35,010 bases of DNA from Flavobacterium lacisediminis (GTDB lineage Bacteria > Bacteroidota > Bacteroidia > Flavobacteriales > Flavobacteriaceae), in NCBI RefSeq assembly GCF_025909975.1, contig NZ_JAPCIO010000012.1, forward strand, positions 1 through 35,010, given 5' to 3'. A program made the position numbers and the translations under genes. The notes beneath the pieces were generated by a model. The model had not been told where the DNA came from. It saw only the letters and a program-made list of their open reading frames with translations, and did no database searches. This document shows positions 1 to 7,828 of the stretch, piece after piece. Position 1 is the stretch's first letter, and each line of letters begins with the position of its first letter.

Positions 1-1
1 T

Positions 2-340
2 ATTTTACAACCAATCTACTTTGAGTTCAACAGAAGCAATATTACAGCAGATGGAGCTGCAGAGTTAAATAAGCTAGTTGCAGTTATGAACGAAAACCCA
101 AACATGGTGATATTCGCAAAATCACACACCGATAGTAGAGGAAGTGATAAGTACAATATGAATTTATCAGACAGAAGAGCAAAATCGACTGTTCAATACT
201 TAATCAGCAAAGGAATAGCAAAAGATAGAATTTCAGGACAAGGATTTGGAGAAAGCGAACCAAAAGTAGCTTGCAAGCCATGTAACGAAGAACAACACGC
301 ACAAAACAGAAGAAGTGAATTCTTAATTGTGAAGAAATAA
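2..340 (+). CDS. OmpA-family C-terminal peptidoglycan-binding domain (5' end outside window)
   Basis: The frame is open from the first base of the window, so only the last 112 residues are present. It begins with PIYFEFNRSNIT, the usual entry strand of an OmpA_C domain, and continues with SHTDSRGSDKYNMNLSDRRA, the helix and loop holding the Asp and Arg that contact diaminopimelate in this family. It ends QNRRSEFLIVKK. Such domains anchor outer-membrane or periplasmic proteins to peptidoglycan. The N-terminal part, which would tell a simple OmpA from a PD40-containing type IX secretion protein, is outside the window. It converges on mnmE if the inserted element is removed, so it is probably the original chromosomal neighbour of mnmE. 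Confidence 0.9.
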   Translation: MLQPIYFEFNRSNITADGAAELNKLVAVMNENPNMVIFAKSHTDSRGSDKYNMNLSDRRAKSTVQYLISKGIAKDRISGQGFGESEPKVACKPCNEEQHAQNRRSEFLIVKK

Positions 341-371
341 AGATAGTTTATAGTTGATTTTTAGTTGAAAA

Positions 372-405
372 GGCATCACTTGTTTTAAGTGGTGCTTTTT
401 CTTTT
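372..405 (+). terminator. Intrinsic terminator after the OmpA-family gene
   Basis: GCATCACTT and AAGTGGTGC form a 9-bp stem (one G-U pair) around a GTTTT loop, followed by TTTTTCTTTT. It lies 30 nt after the stop codon. Confidence 0.8.
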
Positions 406-425
406 AAAATTAATTCATAATAATC

Positions 426-439
426 TATTTCCCGATACA
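426..439. other. Putative left attachment site (attL) of the mnmE-inserted element
   Basis: On the minus strand the site reads TGTATCGGGAAATA, matching 13 of 14 bases with the 3' end of mnmE at 20420-20433. Extended by one base it reads TGT ATC GGG AAA TAG, which is Cys-Ile-Gly-Lys-stop, the conserved MnmE C-terminus with a synonymous Gly codon and a different stop. It is therefore most simply the displaced original end of mnmE. The 3' end of trmE/mnmE is an established integration target (Salmonella genomic island 1 uses it). The assignment here is inference from the repeat and its coding content. Confidence 0.65.
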
Positions 440-585
440 ATATCTTTTTTCTCTTTATTTAAAGGGGTTAAAGAGGGTAGAGGTGTACTCGGGGTGTTAC
501 GAAAATTAATTATTAAAGGAAAAAAATAATTTTTACAAATTTACGATTTTTTAGGCTTTCGAAAGAAAAAATATACAATCTCCGC

Positions 586-735
586 AAATTATGTGGAGGC
601 TGTCCTAAAAGTCCTAATCTTGTCAAGCTGAACTCGTTTCAGCTTTTATAAACTACTGATTTTCAATAATTTTAGATTCCGAAATAAATTCGGAATGACA
701 AATTCTTACTTTTTAGACACCCTCCGCATAAATTT
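586..735. repeat. MITE-like intergenic element with terminal inverted repeats and an inner palindrome
   Basis: The ends are near-complementary: GGAGGCTGTCCTAAAAGT at 595-612 and, read on the other strand, GGAGGGTGTCTAAAAAGT at 708-725. Matching flanks (ATG next to AATT/AAATT) extend the similarity to 586 and 735. The interior has a REP-like GTCAAGCTGAACTCGTTTCAGC run and a perfect palindrome ATTCCGAAATAAATTCGGAAT-type core at 676-696. No coding potential is visible. It fits a non-autonomous element mobilised by an IS whose ends start GGAGGnTGTC. No autonomous copy is in the window. The rest of 340-832 contains only the terminator, attL and AT-rich sequence. Confidence 0.55.
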
Positions 736-831
736 ATTAAAATGCTATTTTTTACCGCTATAGCAGTAATTTTAAGCTTTTGTTTCTGGTTTTAAAACCT
801 ATTTTGATTGTTTTCTCAATGCTATATTTCT

Positions 832-2124
832 TTATAAAATTAAGTGAGAATTTTTAATTTTTTCTTTCAAACTTTCTTCCACGCTCGTGATTTCTGCAAA
901 CGTATTCCATTTGTTTACAGTATCACTAATTTGCTTTATAATGTTATCCGCTTTTTTAATATTCATTGCTTTTGCAACCATCAACAAGTCTTCTTTAGTT
1001 ATGTCTTTTCTTTTTCCATTTAAACTCAAATTGTGCTGGCTTACCCATGTGCTGTCAGGACTATATGCAAAGCATATATCATAGGCTGGAGCTAATTCCC
1101 ATTCTGAATCCTTTTTTAATCTAAAAGCAAAATTTTTGGTATGATCATCACAATTTTTTGAGATAACGTTAAACACCATTCTTCTGTACATTTGTTCGGC
1201 TTGTGGATAAGGAAGTTGTAATATACGCATCGTTTGAAACAATTGTTCATAGCTGAAACTTGTTATTTGATTAAAATCGTAATGCTGCATGGCACACAAG
1301 GTTTGTATATGGTGTTTTTGGTCTCCATTTTCACGGTCAAAACGTTTTGTCATAAAATGAGCTCTTCCGTTTTCTTCCATAAGTCTACATTCCATCATAT
1401 CAATTTCACATGCTTTAGCCATAAGATAGTATGCCATCTCGACTCTTCCGAAACCTGTACTTTCTCCAAACTGTACATCGCTAATTGTGTCTAATTTAAT
1501 TAGCCAGTGTTCAAAACCTTTTGGAGCTATCGTTTGTCCTGATTTTACTTGCCCGGTTTTTTCATTATAAGCTATAATTGCTTTTGGACGAGCACCACCT
1601 GCTGAAGTTCCTATTTTAAGAATATCTAGCATTGCTTTTTGTTCATCCACATTTAAGTTGGTTTCAAAACTTTCTTTTCTAGTAAGCATCTTTCTAGAGA
1701 TGTTTACTAAACTATCAATTTCAATATCAAATGCTCTTTTATTTGGTTTCAGTTGTGATGGTTCAAATTCCAAAGCACCCATTCCACGTGTGCCTATAAA
1801 ACACAAAAGTTCTACAGGATTCATGCTGTTTTCAGGACGACCATTTTGTGCTAACCAACTATTAATAAGTTGATTTCCATAATCATCAGGTAATACATCG
1901 GCTAATAGCCCAGGTAATCCTTTGAATGTTTTTACATCTCTCAGTTCTGGAAATGAAAAAATACGTTTATTACTATTAGTAATCGGCATTTTTATTGGGG
2001 CTAAATCATATTTAGTGTTTATGAATTTAGGATCGTATTCAAAACTTGCTATGCCTGTTGCTTTATCCCAAGCAACGGCACCAACGGTTTCTCCCCATAT
2101 TTTTACAAAAGCGGTTGTAATCAT
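832..2124 (-). CDS. hipA: HipA-family serine/threonine kinase toxin
   Basis: A 430-aa protein of normal HipA length. The N-subdomain is present (residues about 1-110, with LPGLLADVLPDDYGNQLIN). It is followed by the Gly/Ser-rich loop IGTSAGGARPKA (171-182), where HipA proteins bind ATP and are autophosphorylated, then HWLIKL (206-211). The catalytic loop is NCDDHTKNF (324-332) with D327, and the metal-binding motif is APAYD (D349). Characterised HipA kinases phosphorylate aminoacyl-tRNA synthetases such as GltX and arrest growth; the substrate here cannot be read from sequence. The start overlaps the hipB stop in a TAATG, so the two are translationally coupled. It lies in the left end of the IME as cargo and may stabilise it. 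Confidence 0.92.
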   Translation of the reverse strand: MITTAFVKIWGETVGAVAWDKATGIASFEYDPKFINTKYDLAPIKMPITNSNKRIFSFPELRDVKTFKGLPGLLADVLPDDYGNQLINSWLAQNGRPENSMNPVELLCFIGTRGMGALEFEPSQLKPNKRAFDIEIDSLVNISRKMLTRKESFETNLNVDEQKAMLDILKIGTSAGGARPKAIIAYNEKTGQVKSGQTIAPKGFEHWLIKLDTISDVQFGESTGFGRVEMAYYLMAKACEIDMMECRLMEENGRAHFMTKRFDRENGDQKHHIQTLCAMQHYDFNQITSFSYEQLFQTMRILQLPYPQAEQMYRRMVFNVISKNCDDHTKNFAFRLKKDSEWELAPAYDICFAYSPDSTWVSQHNLSLNGKRKDITKEDLLMVAKAMNIKKADNIIKQISDTVNKWNTFAEITSVEESLKEKIKNSHLIL

Positions 2125-2468
2125 TACCAGTCAGATTTTTTAGTAGTATTGTTATCCTTGTTTCTAGCGCGTTGTCTTTTTTGTTGGGCTTTTTTTGCGA
2201 GTTCTATAGGGCTTATTTCTTGTTTGATTGAAAAGATATCTAGTAGTGGTAAAACACCTAAAGCTCTTAATATTTGGATTAATGAAAGTAATGTAATGGC
2301 TTCACCATTCTCAATTTGACCTAACGTCCATTTGTTTATGCCAGCTTCTTTTGCTAATTGAGCTTGCGTTCTGTTACTATTCAATCGTTCATTTTTAATG
2401 AATGCTCCAATTTGACTTACGATAGCTGAATCACTCATGGCAATCCAATTTATATTGGTATTTTCCAT
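2124..2468 (-). CDS. hipB: HipB-like XRE-family antitoxin/repressor
   Basis: A 114-aa protein with a helix-turn-helix at about residues 34-60 (TQAQLAKEAGINKWTLGQIENG), typical of XRE/HipB regulators. A basic tail follows (QKRQRARNK). HipB proteins bind operators as dimers and sequester the cognate HipA. The gene is directly upstream of hipA and overlaps it by one base. A candidate operator covers the start point of its own promoter (2496-2509), consistent with autorepression. An alternative start is Met11. Confidence 0.9.
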   Translation of the reverse strand: MENTNINWIAMSDSAIVSQIGAFIKNERLNSNRTQAQLAKEAGINKWTLGQIENGEAITLLSLIQILRALGVLPLLDIFSIKQEISPIELAKKAQQKRQRARNKDNNTTKKSDW

Positions 2469-2495
2469 CTTTATTGAGTTAAATTATTATTATAA

Positions 2496-2517
2496 TTGGT
2501 ATTTCCCAACAAATATA
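2496..2517 (-). promoter_or_regulatory. hipBA promoter -7 box with overlapping operator
   Basis: Minus-strand TATATTTG (2510-2517) matches the Bacteroidota -7 consensus TAnnTTTG. No clear -33 TTG was seen. Immediately downstream is TTGGTATTTCCCAA (2496-2509), an inverted repeat related to two further sites at 2562-2574 and 2604-2615. The position suits repression by HipB. Confidence 0.55.
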
Positions 2518-2561
2518 GTGATTAATAATGTATTATAGGTGAATATTTTAATTTTTTATGT

Positions 2562-2615
2562 AGGTAAATACAGGTTTTAATGCTTTTATTATTTATTAAT
2601 ATTGGTATTTACCTG
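2562..2615. promoter_or_regulatory. Inverted pair of HipB-like operator half-sites
   Basis: AGGTAAATAC (2562-2571) and its exact complement GTATTTACCT (2605-2614) are separated by 33 bp. A degenerate copy, TAGGTGAATATT, lies at 2535-2546. Together with the site over the hipBA start they suggest cooperative repressor binding between the divergent hipBA and HipS-like genes. Confidence 0.45.
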
Positions 2616-2665
2616 TTTTACTTGTGTTTTAAATTTATAAGATATAATAAATTTTACTGCAAAAA

Positions 2666-2696
2666 ATGCGGTGAATAAACTATTTATTCACCGCAT
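2666..2696. repeat. Perfect 14-bp inverted repeat with a 3-nt loop
   Basis: ATGCGGTGAATAAA and its complement flank CTA. It lies about 25 bp upstream of the -7 box of the HipS-like gene. No U-tract follows on either strand, so an operator or a relic of a small mobile element is more likely than a terminator. Confidence 0.6.
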
Positions 2697-2722
2697 GATT
2701 TAATTATTTTACAGAAAAAAGG

Positions 2723-2730
2723 TAAATTTG
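2723..2730 (+). promoter_or_regulatory. -7 promoter element of the HipS-like gene
   Basis: TAAATTTG is an exact match to TAnnTTTG and lies 14 bp before the ATG, giving a very short leader. The -33 region is AT-rich without a clear TTTG. Confidence 0.5.
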
Positions 2731-2744
2731 GTAAAAGAGTAATT

Positions 2745-3053
2745 ATGAGAAAAGCAATTGTTTATGTTCACAATATTAGAGCAGGTGTGTTAACTGAAAT
2801 TTCATCAACTGAATATTATTTCGAATATGATAATAACTACAAAGGCGATTTAGTTTCACTAACGATGCCTATAAGTCAAAAAAGGTATAGCTATAATTCA
2901 TTTCCGCCTTTTTTTGATGGATTACTTCCTGAAGGATCCATGTTAGAAGGCTTATTGAAAAATACAAATATTAATCCTTATGATTACTTCTCTCAATTAT
3001 TAGCAGTTGGAGGTAATTTGGTAGGTGCTGTAACTATTAAATTAGAGGGATGA
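2745..3053 (+). CDS. HipS-like protein (HipA N-subdomain 1 as a separate polypeptide)
   Basis: A 102-aa protein with the HipA N-terminal signature FPPFFDGLLPEG at about residues 51-62, followed by GGNLVGAVTIKL. In HipBST systems this domain is a separate small protein (HipS) that counteracts the HipT kinase. Many Bacteroidota encode HipA as separate N-terminal and kinase proteins. No kinase partner follows: the next gene, AbiH, is convergent and ends 29 bp away. It is divergent from hipBA, whose HipA already has its own N-subdomain. It is either an orphan remnant of a second hip locus or an extra HipA modulator. Length and start look complete. Confidence 0.75.
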   Translation: MRKAIVYVHNIRAGVLTEISSTEYYFEYDNNYKGDLVSLTMPISQKRYSYNSFPPFFDGLLPEGSMLEGLLKNTNINPYDYFSQLLAVGGNLVGAVTIKLEG

Positions 3054-3082
3054 AATAGTCATATAAGATAAAACAAACTAGA

Positions 3083-4135
3083 CTACAATTTTTTAGATTT
3101 TTCAAATGGGACTAACTTTTTTCTCATCAAGCCTTTATCTGTAAAATGATTAGCAAGTTCATAGACTTTTTCAGTAAAATCATTTTCAATTTCATTTTTT
3201 TGATGGTAATAAAGTTTGATTGATTTGCAATGATCATGTTCGAAAATTTCTTTAAGCATCGTTCTATCAGAAAGACCTAATGAGTGTCCTAAAACATATA
3301 CTTGAAATGGTTCTGCCTGTATGAAACGCAGCAAATTATGATAGTTAGAAGTCTTAGAATATTGAAAAGATTTGATATGCTTTAATAGTTCATGTATATT
3401 TCTTTTTTCAATTTCTAAATAATCATTATCATGCTCATCTCCATAACCAAAAATTATTGGATTTGCGATATTTTCTAAGTCACCATGAATAAAATTAACA
3501 TCATACATAAAGGTTTTAGGTATATATGGTGTATAATATTCAATTGTGTTTGTATAGTTGAAATTTAAGAAATATAATTGTTTAGGAATTCTATCTTCCC
3601 CTAAAATATCTACAAATTCCTCTTGCTCAAATGGTTTAGTTGTTAATTCTGCTATATGATTAACTCTACCACGTCTAATCTCGGAAGTTGCTCTTTTTAA
3701 ATATTCAACCAACTTACTTTTTAAAAATTCAAATTCACTATTCAGTTGACATATTCCTTTTAAATCATTATTTGAAGCTTTTGAATAACGTTTTAGATAC
3801 GAAAAATAATGATTTTCTATATCTACCCATCTTTGATGATTAAATTGATTGTATAATTCTTCAAAAAAATTACTTTTAAATTCTATTACTTTTGGTAATC
3901 TCTCTCGGATTTGTTTGATGTGATTAAAGGCTTCGTCAATTGATTTAACCCCTTCAAATGGTTGATTAAATTGAATAGCTTGATAATTAAATTTTATTAA
4001 TTCATCTTCATATTCATGTTTAGTAAAGTATTGATTTAAAATTTGTATCAAATAATTTTCTAAAAAATTAGAATAACTGGTTTTATATCCATGAGCTAAA
4101 TCAAAGCCGTTTCCAATTATAATAAGTCTATTCAT
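3083..4135 (-). CDS. abiH: AbiH-family abortive-infection protein
   Basis: From the start chosen here the protein has 350 aa and opens MNRLIIIGNGFDLAHGYKTS, the hallmark N-terminus of the AbiH family. The conserved region YFLNFNYTNTIEYY and the stretch VNFIHGD...PIIFGYGDEHD also fit. The longer open frame to 4180 is rejected as a start because the conserved N-terminus begins here. This ATG also overlaps the stop of the upstream gene by 8 nt (ATGAATAG), which suggests coupling. AbiH was first found as a lactococcal phage-resistance gene; its mechanism is not established. It is the last gene of the hsd operon. Confidence 0.85.
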   Translation of the reverse strand: MNRLIIIGNGFDLAHGYKTSYSNFLENYLIQILNQYFTKHEYEDELIKFNYQAIQFNQPFEGVKSIDEAFNHIKQIRERLPKVIEFKSNFFEELYNQFNHQRWVDIENHYFSYLKRYSKASNNDLKGICQLNSEFEFLKSKLVEYLKRATSEIRRGRVNHIAELTTKPFEQEEFVDILGEDRIPKQLYFLNFNYTNTIEYYTPYIPKTFMYDVNFIHGDLENIANPIIFGYGDEHDNDYLEIEKRNIHELLKHIKSFQYSKTSNYHNLLRFIQAEPFQVYVLGHSLGLSDRTMLKEIFEHDHCKSIKLYYHQKNEIENDFTEKVYELANHFTDKGLMRKKLVPFEKSKKL

Positions 4136-4793
4136 TTGAGATTCCTTTTTTAAAACCTTCATTCCAGAAATACATATCAACTATTTTAAAAAGGGGATAG
4201 TATTCTTTATCTTCTTTTAAAAATAATTCCTGTAATTCTAATATTTTATTTTTATTATTTTCTACAAAATCCATTAATAACTCTAGTGAACTAGTATTGA
4301 ATTTTATCGCATTGATTTTTTTTACTTTTACACCATCATTAAAATATCGATCAAAAGCTGGATTACATCCTAAGGTTCCTAATACTATTTTTGACAACAA
4401 AGTATCTGTTGGAGGCTTCTTTTCAAAAGTGTTTCTATTAGTCTGATATAAGAAGCCATTATAATAATCATACAACTCTTTTTTAAGTTGGATAATTGTT
4501 CCTATATGCTGTTTTGAAACTTCAAAATCTTTGGAACATCTCAAGTCTTTATGATAATTTTTTATGATAGCCACTGCACCAACATGGATTTTATAATCCT
4601 TTTGCAGTAAACCTGTTGAACCTCGATACATGCCCCAACTTGCCAAATAAAAACCAAGATGCAATGCTAAATAATCATTGTCTTTTGAAATATCATTAAA
4701 GGCTTCGTAACAATGTTTCCAAGATTCATATCGATTAAAAGTATCTTGCTTCAAGAAATTTTGAAACTCAATTATTTTTTTACTTTCAAACAT
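4128..4793 (-). CDS. Uncharacterised 221-aa protein of the hsd operon
   Basis: I do not recognise a named family with certainty. The most distinctive segment is ALHLGFYLASWGMYRGSTGL at residues about 43-62, which looks like a conserved helical core. It is followed by charged helices and a Trp-rich C-terminus (YFWNEGFKKG). There is no signal peptide or clear transmembrane segment. It starts 9 nt after the hsdR stop and overlaps abiH by 8 nt, so it is made from the same transcript as the restriction system and may be a partner of AbiH. Base composition is more AT-rich than in hsdR. Confidence 0.75.
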   Translation of the reverse strand: MFESKKIIEFQNFLKQDTFNRYESWKHCYEAFNDISKDNDYLALHLGFYLASWGMYRGSTGLLQKDYKIHVGAVAIIKNYHKDLRCSKDFEVSKQHIGTIIQLKKELYDYYNGFLYQTNRNTFEKKPPTDTLLSKIVLGTLGCNPAFDRYFNDGVKVKKINAIKFNTSSLELLMDFVENNKNKILELQELFLKEDKEYYPLFKIVDMYFWNEGFKKGISNE

Positions 4794-4802
4794 AATAATA
4801 AA

Positions 4803-7802
4803 CTAAGCCCTCCACTCTTTAAACTGTCCTTCTGCCTGTTCCATTATCTCTTGAAGGATTGCATTTAATTCTAAAATACTTACTTTACCACGCAATTCTT
4901 TTTTGACTGCTAAACGAATGGCGGCTTTCGCATCTTCTTTGTTGGTCCAGTCGATTTGGAGGTTGCTTTTAACGGCTTTAACTACGTTGTGAACCACGTC
5001 TTGAATTGGACCCGCTTCGTTGATAATGTCTTTTTTAGCGGCTAGAATATCATAGAACGCTAACTCTTCATCTGACAAACCTAATTCCGATTTACGCTTG
5101 TCTTCGTCTTGCATTTCTTTAGCACGTTCTACTAATTCTGCTATTGTAGTATAAGAATCAATAGCATTGGCGTGGTAACGGTCAATTACTTTTTCTAATT
5201 CTTCTTTAAGTGAAGTGTATTTTTTAATATTCTGAGGCAAACGCATTCTGATTTCGTCTTTCAAAATATTCTTTAAAAGCTCAATCTTAATCGTAATGCT
5301 GTCTTTATCTTTCTTAACGCCTAATAAGAACTGCTCATCTAAAATGGAAATATCGGCTTTCTCAATACCTGCCATGGCAAATACATCAATAATATCATCC
5401 GATTCGATACTTCTACTAATCAACTCTTTGATTTCGTTTTGAGTAGCTCTACCATTTCCTTTTACCGTTTTAGCATTTCGTATTGCTTTTGAAACGTGTT
5501 GCGCAAACAAAATATCAATGGCAAATTCCTGAATTTCGGGTTGCGATTTTACAATGGATAACAAGCCAGTCAGTTTCTTTTCTTCCATCATAAATTGGTC
5601 GGCAACCTCATCGTATTTTAATAAAGCGTTTAAAGCTTGTTTTACCAACAACATTTTATCACTTTCACGTAAAGCTTTCCACTGACTATAATCTATAGTT
5701 TCAGGTAGCATATTTTTACAAGCTTCCACTTGATTGAAGAACATATTCAAAGCCTGTTCCATATCAATAGTAGGCTCTCCTTTTCCACCGCCACCCGTAT
5801 ATTTATCGGTTGCTTTTCGTAGTTGGTCGCCAATACCAATATAATCTACAATAACTCCCGAAGGTTTATCTTTAAAAACACGGTTGGTTCTGGTAATGGC
5901 TTGCATTAAATTATGCCCTTTCATAATTTTATCTACATACATCGTATGCACACAAGGCGCATCAAATCCTGTTAACCACATATCACGAACAATTACAATT
6001 TGCAATGGGTCTTTCGGATTTCTAAATCGTTTCTTTAATGCTTCGGTAGCTTCTTGGGTTCTTATGTGCGGATTCCATGTAATTGGGTCTTTAGAAATAT
6101 TTCCTGTCATCACCACAGCAATTTCAGGGCAACCTTCTAATTGCGTTAATGCTTCATACATTTTCACGCTATTTCTTCGGCTCATACACACAATCATGGC
6201 TTTTCCTGGTAAGGTTTCGGTACGATTGGTAAAATGCTTTAAAATGTCTTTGGCAATCTTTTCTACACGTTCTTGCGAACCTGCGGCATCTTCTAAAGCT
6301 GCCCATTTTAAATTGCCACTATCTTCTTGTTCCCAAGTTAGCGAATCCACATCCGAATCTAAATTTTCATTCGCTAAATGCAACTTGGCTAAACGTGGTT
6401 CGTAATAAATTGGAACCGTTGCTTTATCATCTACAGCTTGTTTGATGTCGTACACGTGAATGGTTTCTCCAAACACTTCTTGCGTATCGGCATCTTTGCT
6501 ATCTACTGGCGTTCCTGTGAATCCTATAAACGAAGCATTAGGCAAGGCTTTACGCAAATTAGAAGCAAAACCATCTAACAAACCATATTGCGTTCGGTGG
6601 GCTTCATCAGCCATCACAATAATATTTTCGCGTTCTGATAAAATAGGATGTTCTAATTCTCCTAAGGTTTCATCATTTCCAGATTTTAAACGGAATTTTT
6701 CTATCGTGGTAAAAACCACTCCGCCACTTCCTGTAGAAAGTAAACGTCTTAAATCATCGGTAGAATCGGCATGTTGAACATCGCCTACTAAGTCTTTGGC
6801 CAAGACAAAGTTTTCATACAACTGAAAATCCAAATCACTTCTATCGACTTGTACTACGATAGTAGGGTTTTTCAATTCAGGTAGGCTTCGTAAGATACCT
6901 GCGTAAATTGCCATCGAAATACTTTTTCCGCTTCCTTGCGTATGCCAAATGACCCCAATACGTCCATCACCATAAGGGCGAATGGCTTTTTTAGCGGCTT
7001 CAACAGCAAAGTTTACTCCAAAGAATTGGTGGTATTTTGCACCTTTTTTAATCAAAGTGCCGTTATGGTCTTCAAAAAAGACAAAATTTTTAATGTAATT
7101 TAGTAAGCGTTCTTTTGGAAACAAACCTAATAACAAGGTATGCATCTGAAAATCGTCTTCTACTATGGTAGTGCCGTTAATACTTTTCCAAGCCGCATAC
7201 CATTCGTTGGAAGCATTGAACATACCGTGTTGGGCTTCGTTACCGTCGCTTACTATGGTGGCAACGTTGTATTCAAACAAGAGTGGAATATCTTTGGTGT
7301 AGTGCTGAATTTGATTGAATGCTTCTTGTAAATTGGTGTTTTCATCAAACCAGTTTTTCAATTCAAAAACAATTAAAGGCAAACCATTGACATACACAAT
7401 CACATCAGGACGGCGTTTGTTTTTGCCTTTAATGCTCAATTGATTCACTACCCAGAACGTATTGTTTTCAGGGTTTTGAAAATCTATAGGATACACGTGA
7501 ACGGCTTTTTCGTTTCCATTCGCGTCTTGGTATTCGTAATCTAACCCTTTGGTTAGTTTTAAATGAAAATCGCGGTTGCGATACAACAAATCAGCGCCTT
7601 TATTGTTCACAAACTCCGCCACAATTAACGGATACAACTCCACAGGCAAATGCGGATGCTGTTGTTTTATAAACGCTAGCAACGTAGCTTTGTCCACCAC
7701 TTCGCTTTCTGGAAACGTAAACGTAGTGCCGTGTATGTGGCTATACCCTAAATCGGTTAACCAATCGATGGTAGCTTGTTCTATTTTGGCTTCTGTTGTC
7801 AT
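4803..7802 (-). CDS. hsdR: Type I restriction endonuclease subunit R
   Basis: A 999-aa protein of typical HsdR length. The N-terminal nuclease domain has RPD (131-133) and FELK (146-149), the PD-(D/E)XK motif that cuts DNA. The SF2 translocase has a Walker A motif HTQGSGKS (287-294), a DEAH box (399-402) and downstream helicase motifs such as GFTGTP. The C-terminal helical region is complete. HsdR joins the M2S complex and translocates DNA from unmethylated recognition sites before cleavage. It follows the PD-(D/E)XK-like gene by 26 nt. Codon use here is less AT-rich than in the RT and abiH genes, as expected for a conserved core subunit. Confidence 0.97.
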   Translation of the reverse strand: MTTEAKIEQATIDWLTDLGYSHIHGTTFTFPESEVVDKATLLAFIKQQHPHLPVELYPLIVAEFVNNKGADLLYRNRDFHLKLTKGLDYEYQDANGNEKAVHVYPIDFQNPENNTFWVVNQLSIKGKNKRRPDVIVYVNGLPLIVFELKNWFDENTNLQEAFNQIQHYTKDIPLLFEYNVATIVSDGNEAQHGMFNASNEWYAAWKSINGTTIVEDDFQMHTLLLGLFPKERLLNYIKNFVFFEDHNGTLIKKGAKYHQFFGVNFAVEAAKKAIRPYGDGRIGVIWHTQGSGKSISMAIYAGILRSLPELKNPTIVVQVDRSDLDFQLYENFVLAKDLVGDVQHADSTDDLRRLLSTGSGGVVFTTIEKFRLKSGNDETLGELEHPILSERENIIVMADEAHRTQYGLLDGFASNLRKALPNASFIGFTGTPVDSKDADTQEVFGETIHVYDIKQAVDDKATVPIYYEPRLAKLHLANENLDSDVDSLTWEQEDSGNLKWAALEDAAGSQERVEKIAKDILKHFTNRTETLPGKAMIVCMSRRNSVKMYEALTQLEGCPEIAVVMTGNISKDPITWNPHIRTQEATEALKKRFRNPKDPLQIVIVRDMWLTGFDAPCVHTMYVDKIMKGHNLMQAITRTNRVFKDKPSGVIVDYIGIGDQLRKATDKYTGGGGKGEPTIDMEQALNMFFNQVEACKNMLPETIDYSQWKALRESDKMLLVKQALNALLKYDEVADQFMMEEKKLTGLLSIVKSQPEIQEFAIDILFAQHVSKAIRNAKTVKGNGRATQNEIKELISRSIESDDIIDVFAMAGIEKADISILDEQFLLGVKKDKDSITIKIELLKNILKDEIRMRLPQNIKKYTSLKEELEKVIDRYHANAIDSYTTIAELVERAKEMQDEDKRKSELGLSDEELAFYDILAAKKDIINEAGPIQDVVHNVVKAVKSNLQIDWTNKEDAKAAIRLAVKKELRGKVSILELNAILQEIMEQAEGQFKEWRA

Positions 7803-7828
7803 AATATAATTTACTTTATGTCTTACAA

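Noticed and set aside
2745..3053. Frameshifted full hipA rather than a separate HipS-like gene
   Set aside because: The sequence after the stop leads into the convergent abiH gene and shows no kinase motifs in any frame.
4136..4180. Upstream start for abiH
   Set aside because: It adds 15 residues before the family N-terminus and would increase the overlap with the previous gene to about 50 nt.
5884..6777. Long open frames on the plus strand opposite hsdR
   Set aside because: They mirror the hsdR reading frame, have no recognisable domains, and hsdR is intact and strongly conserved.
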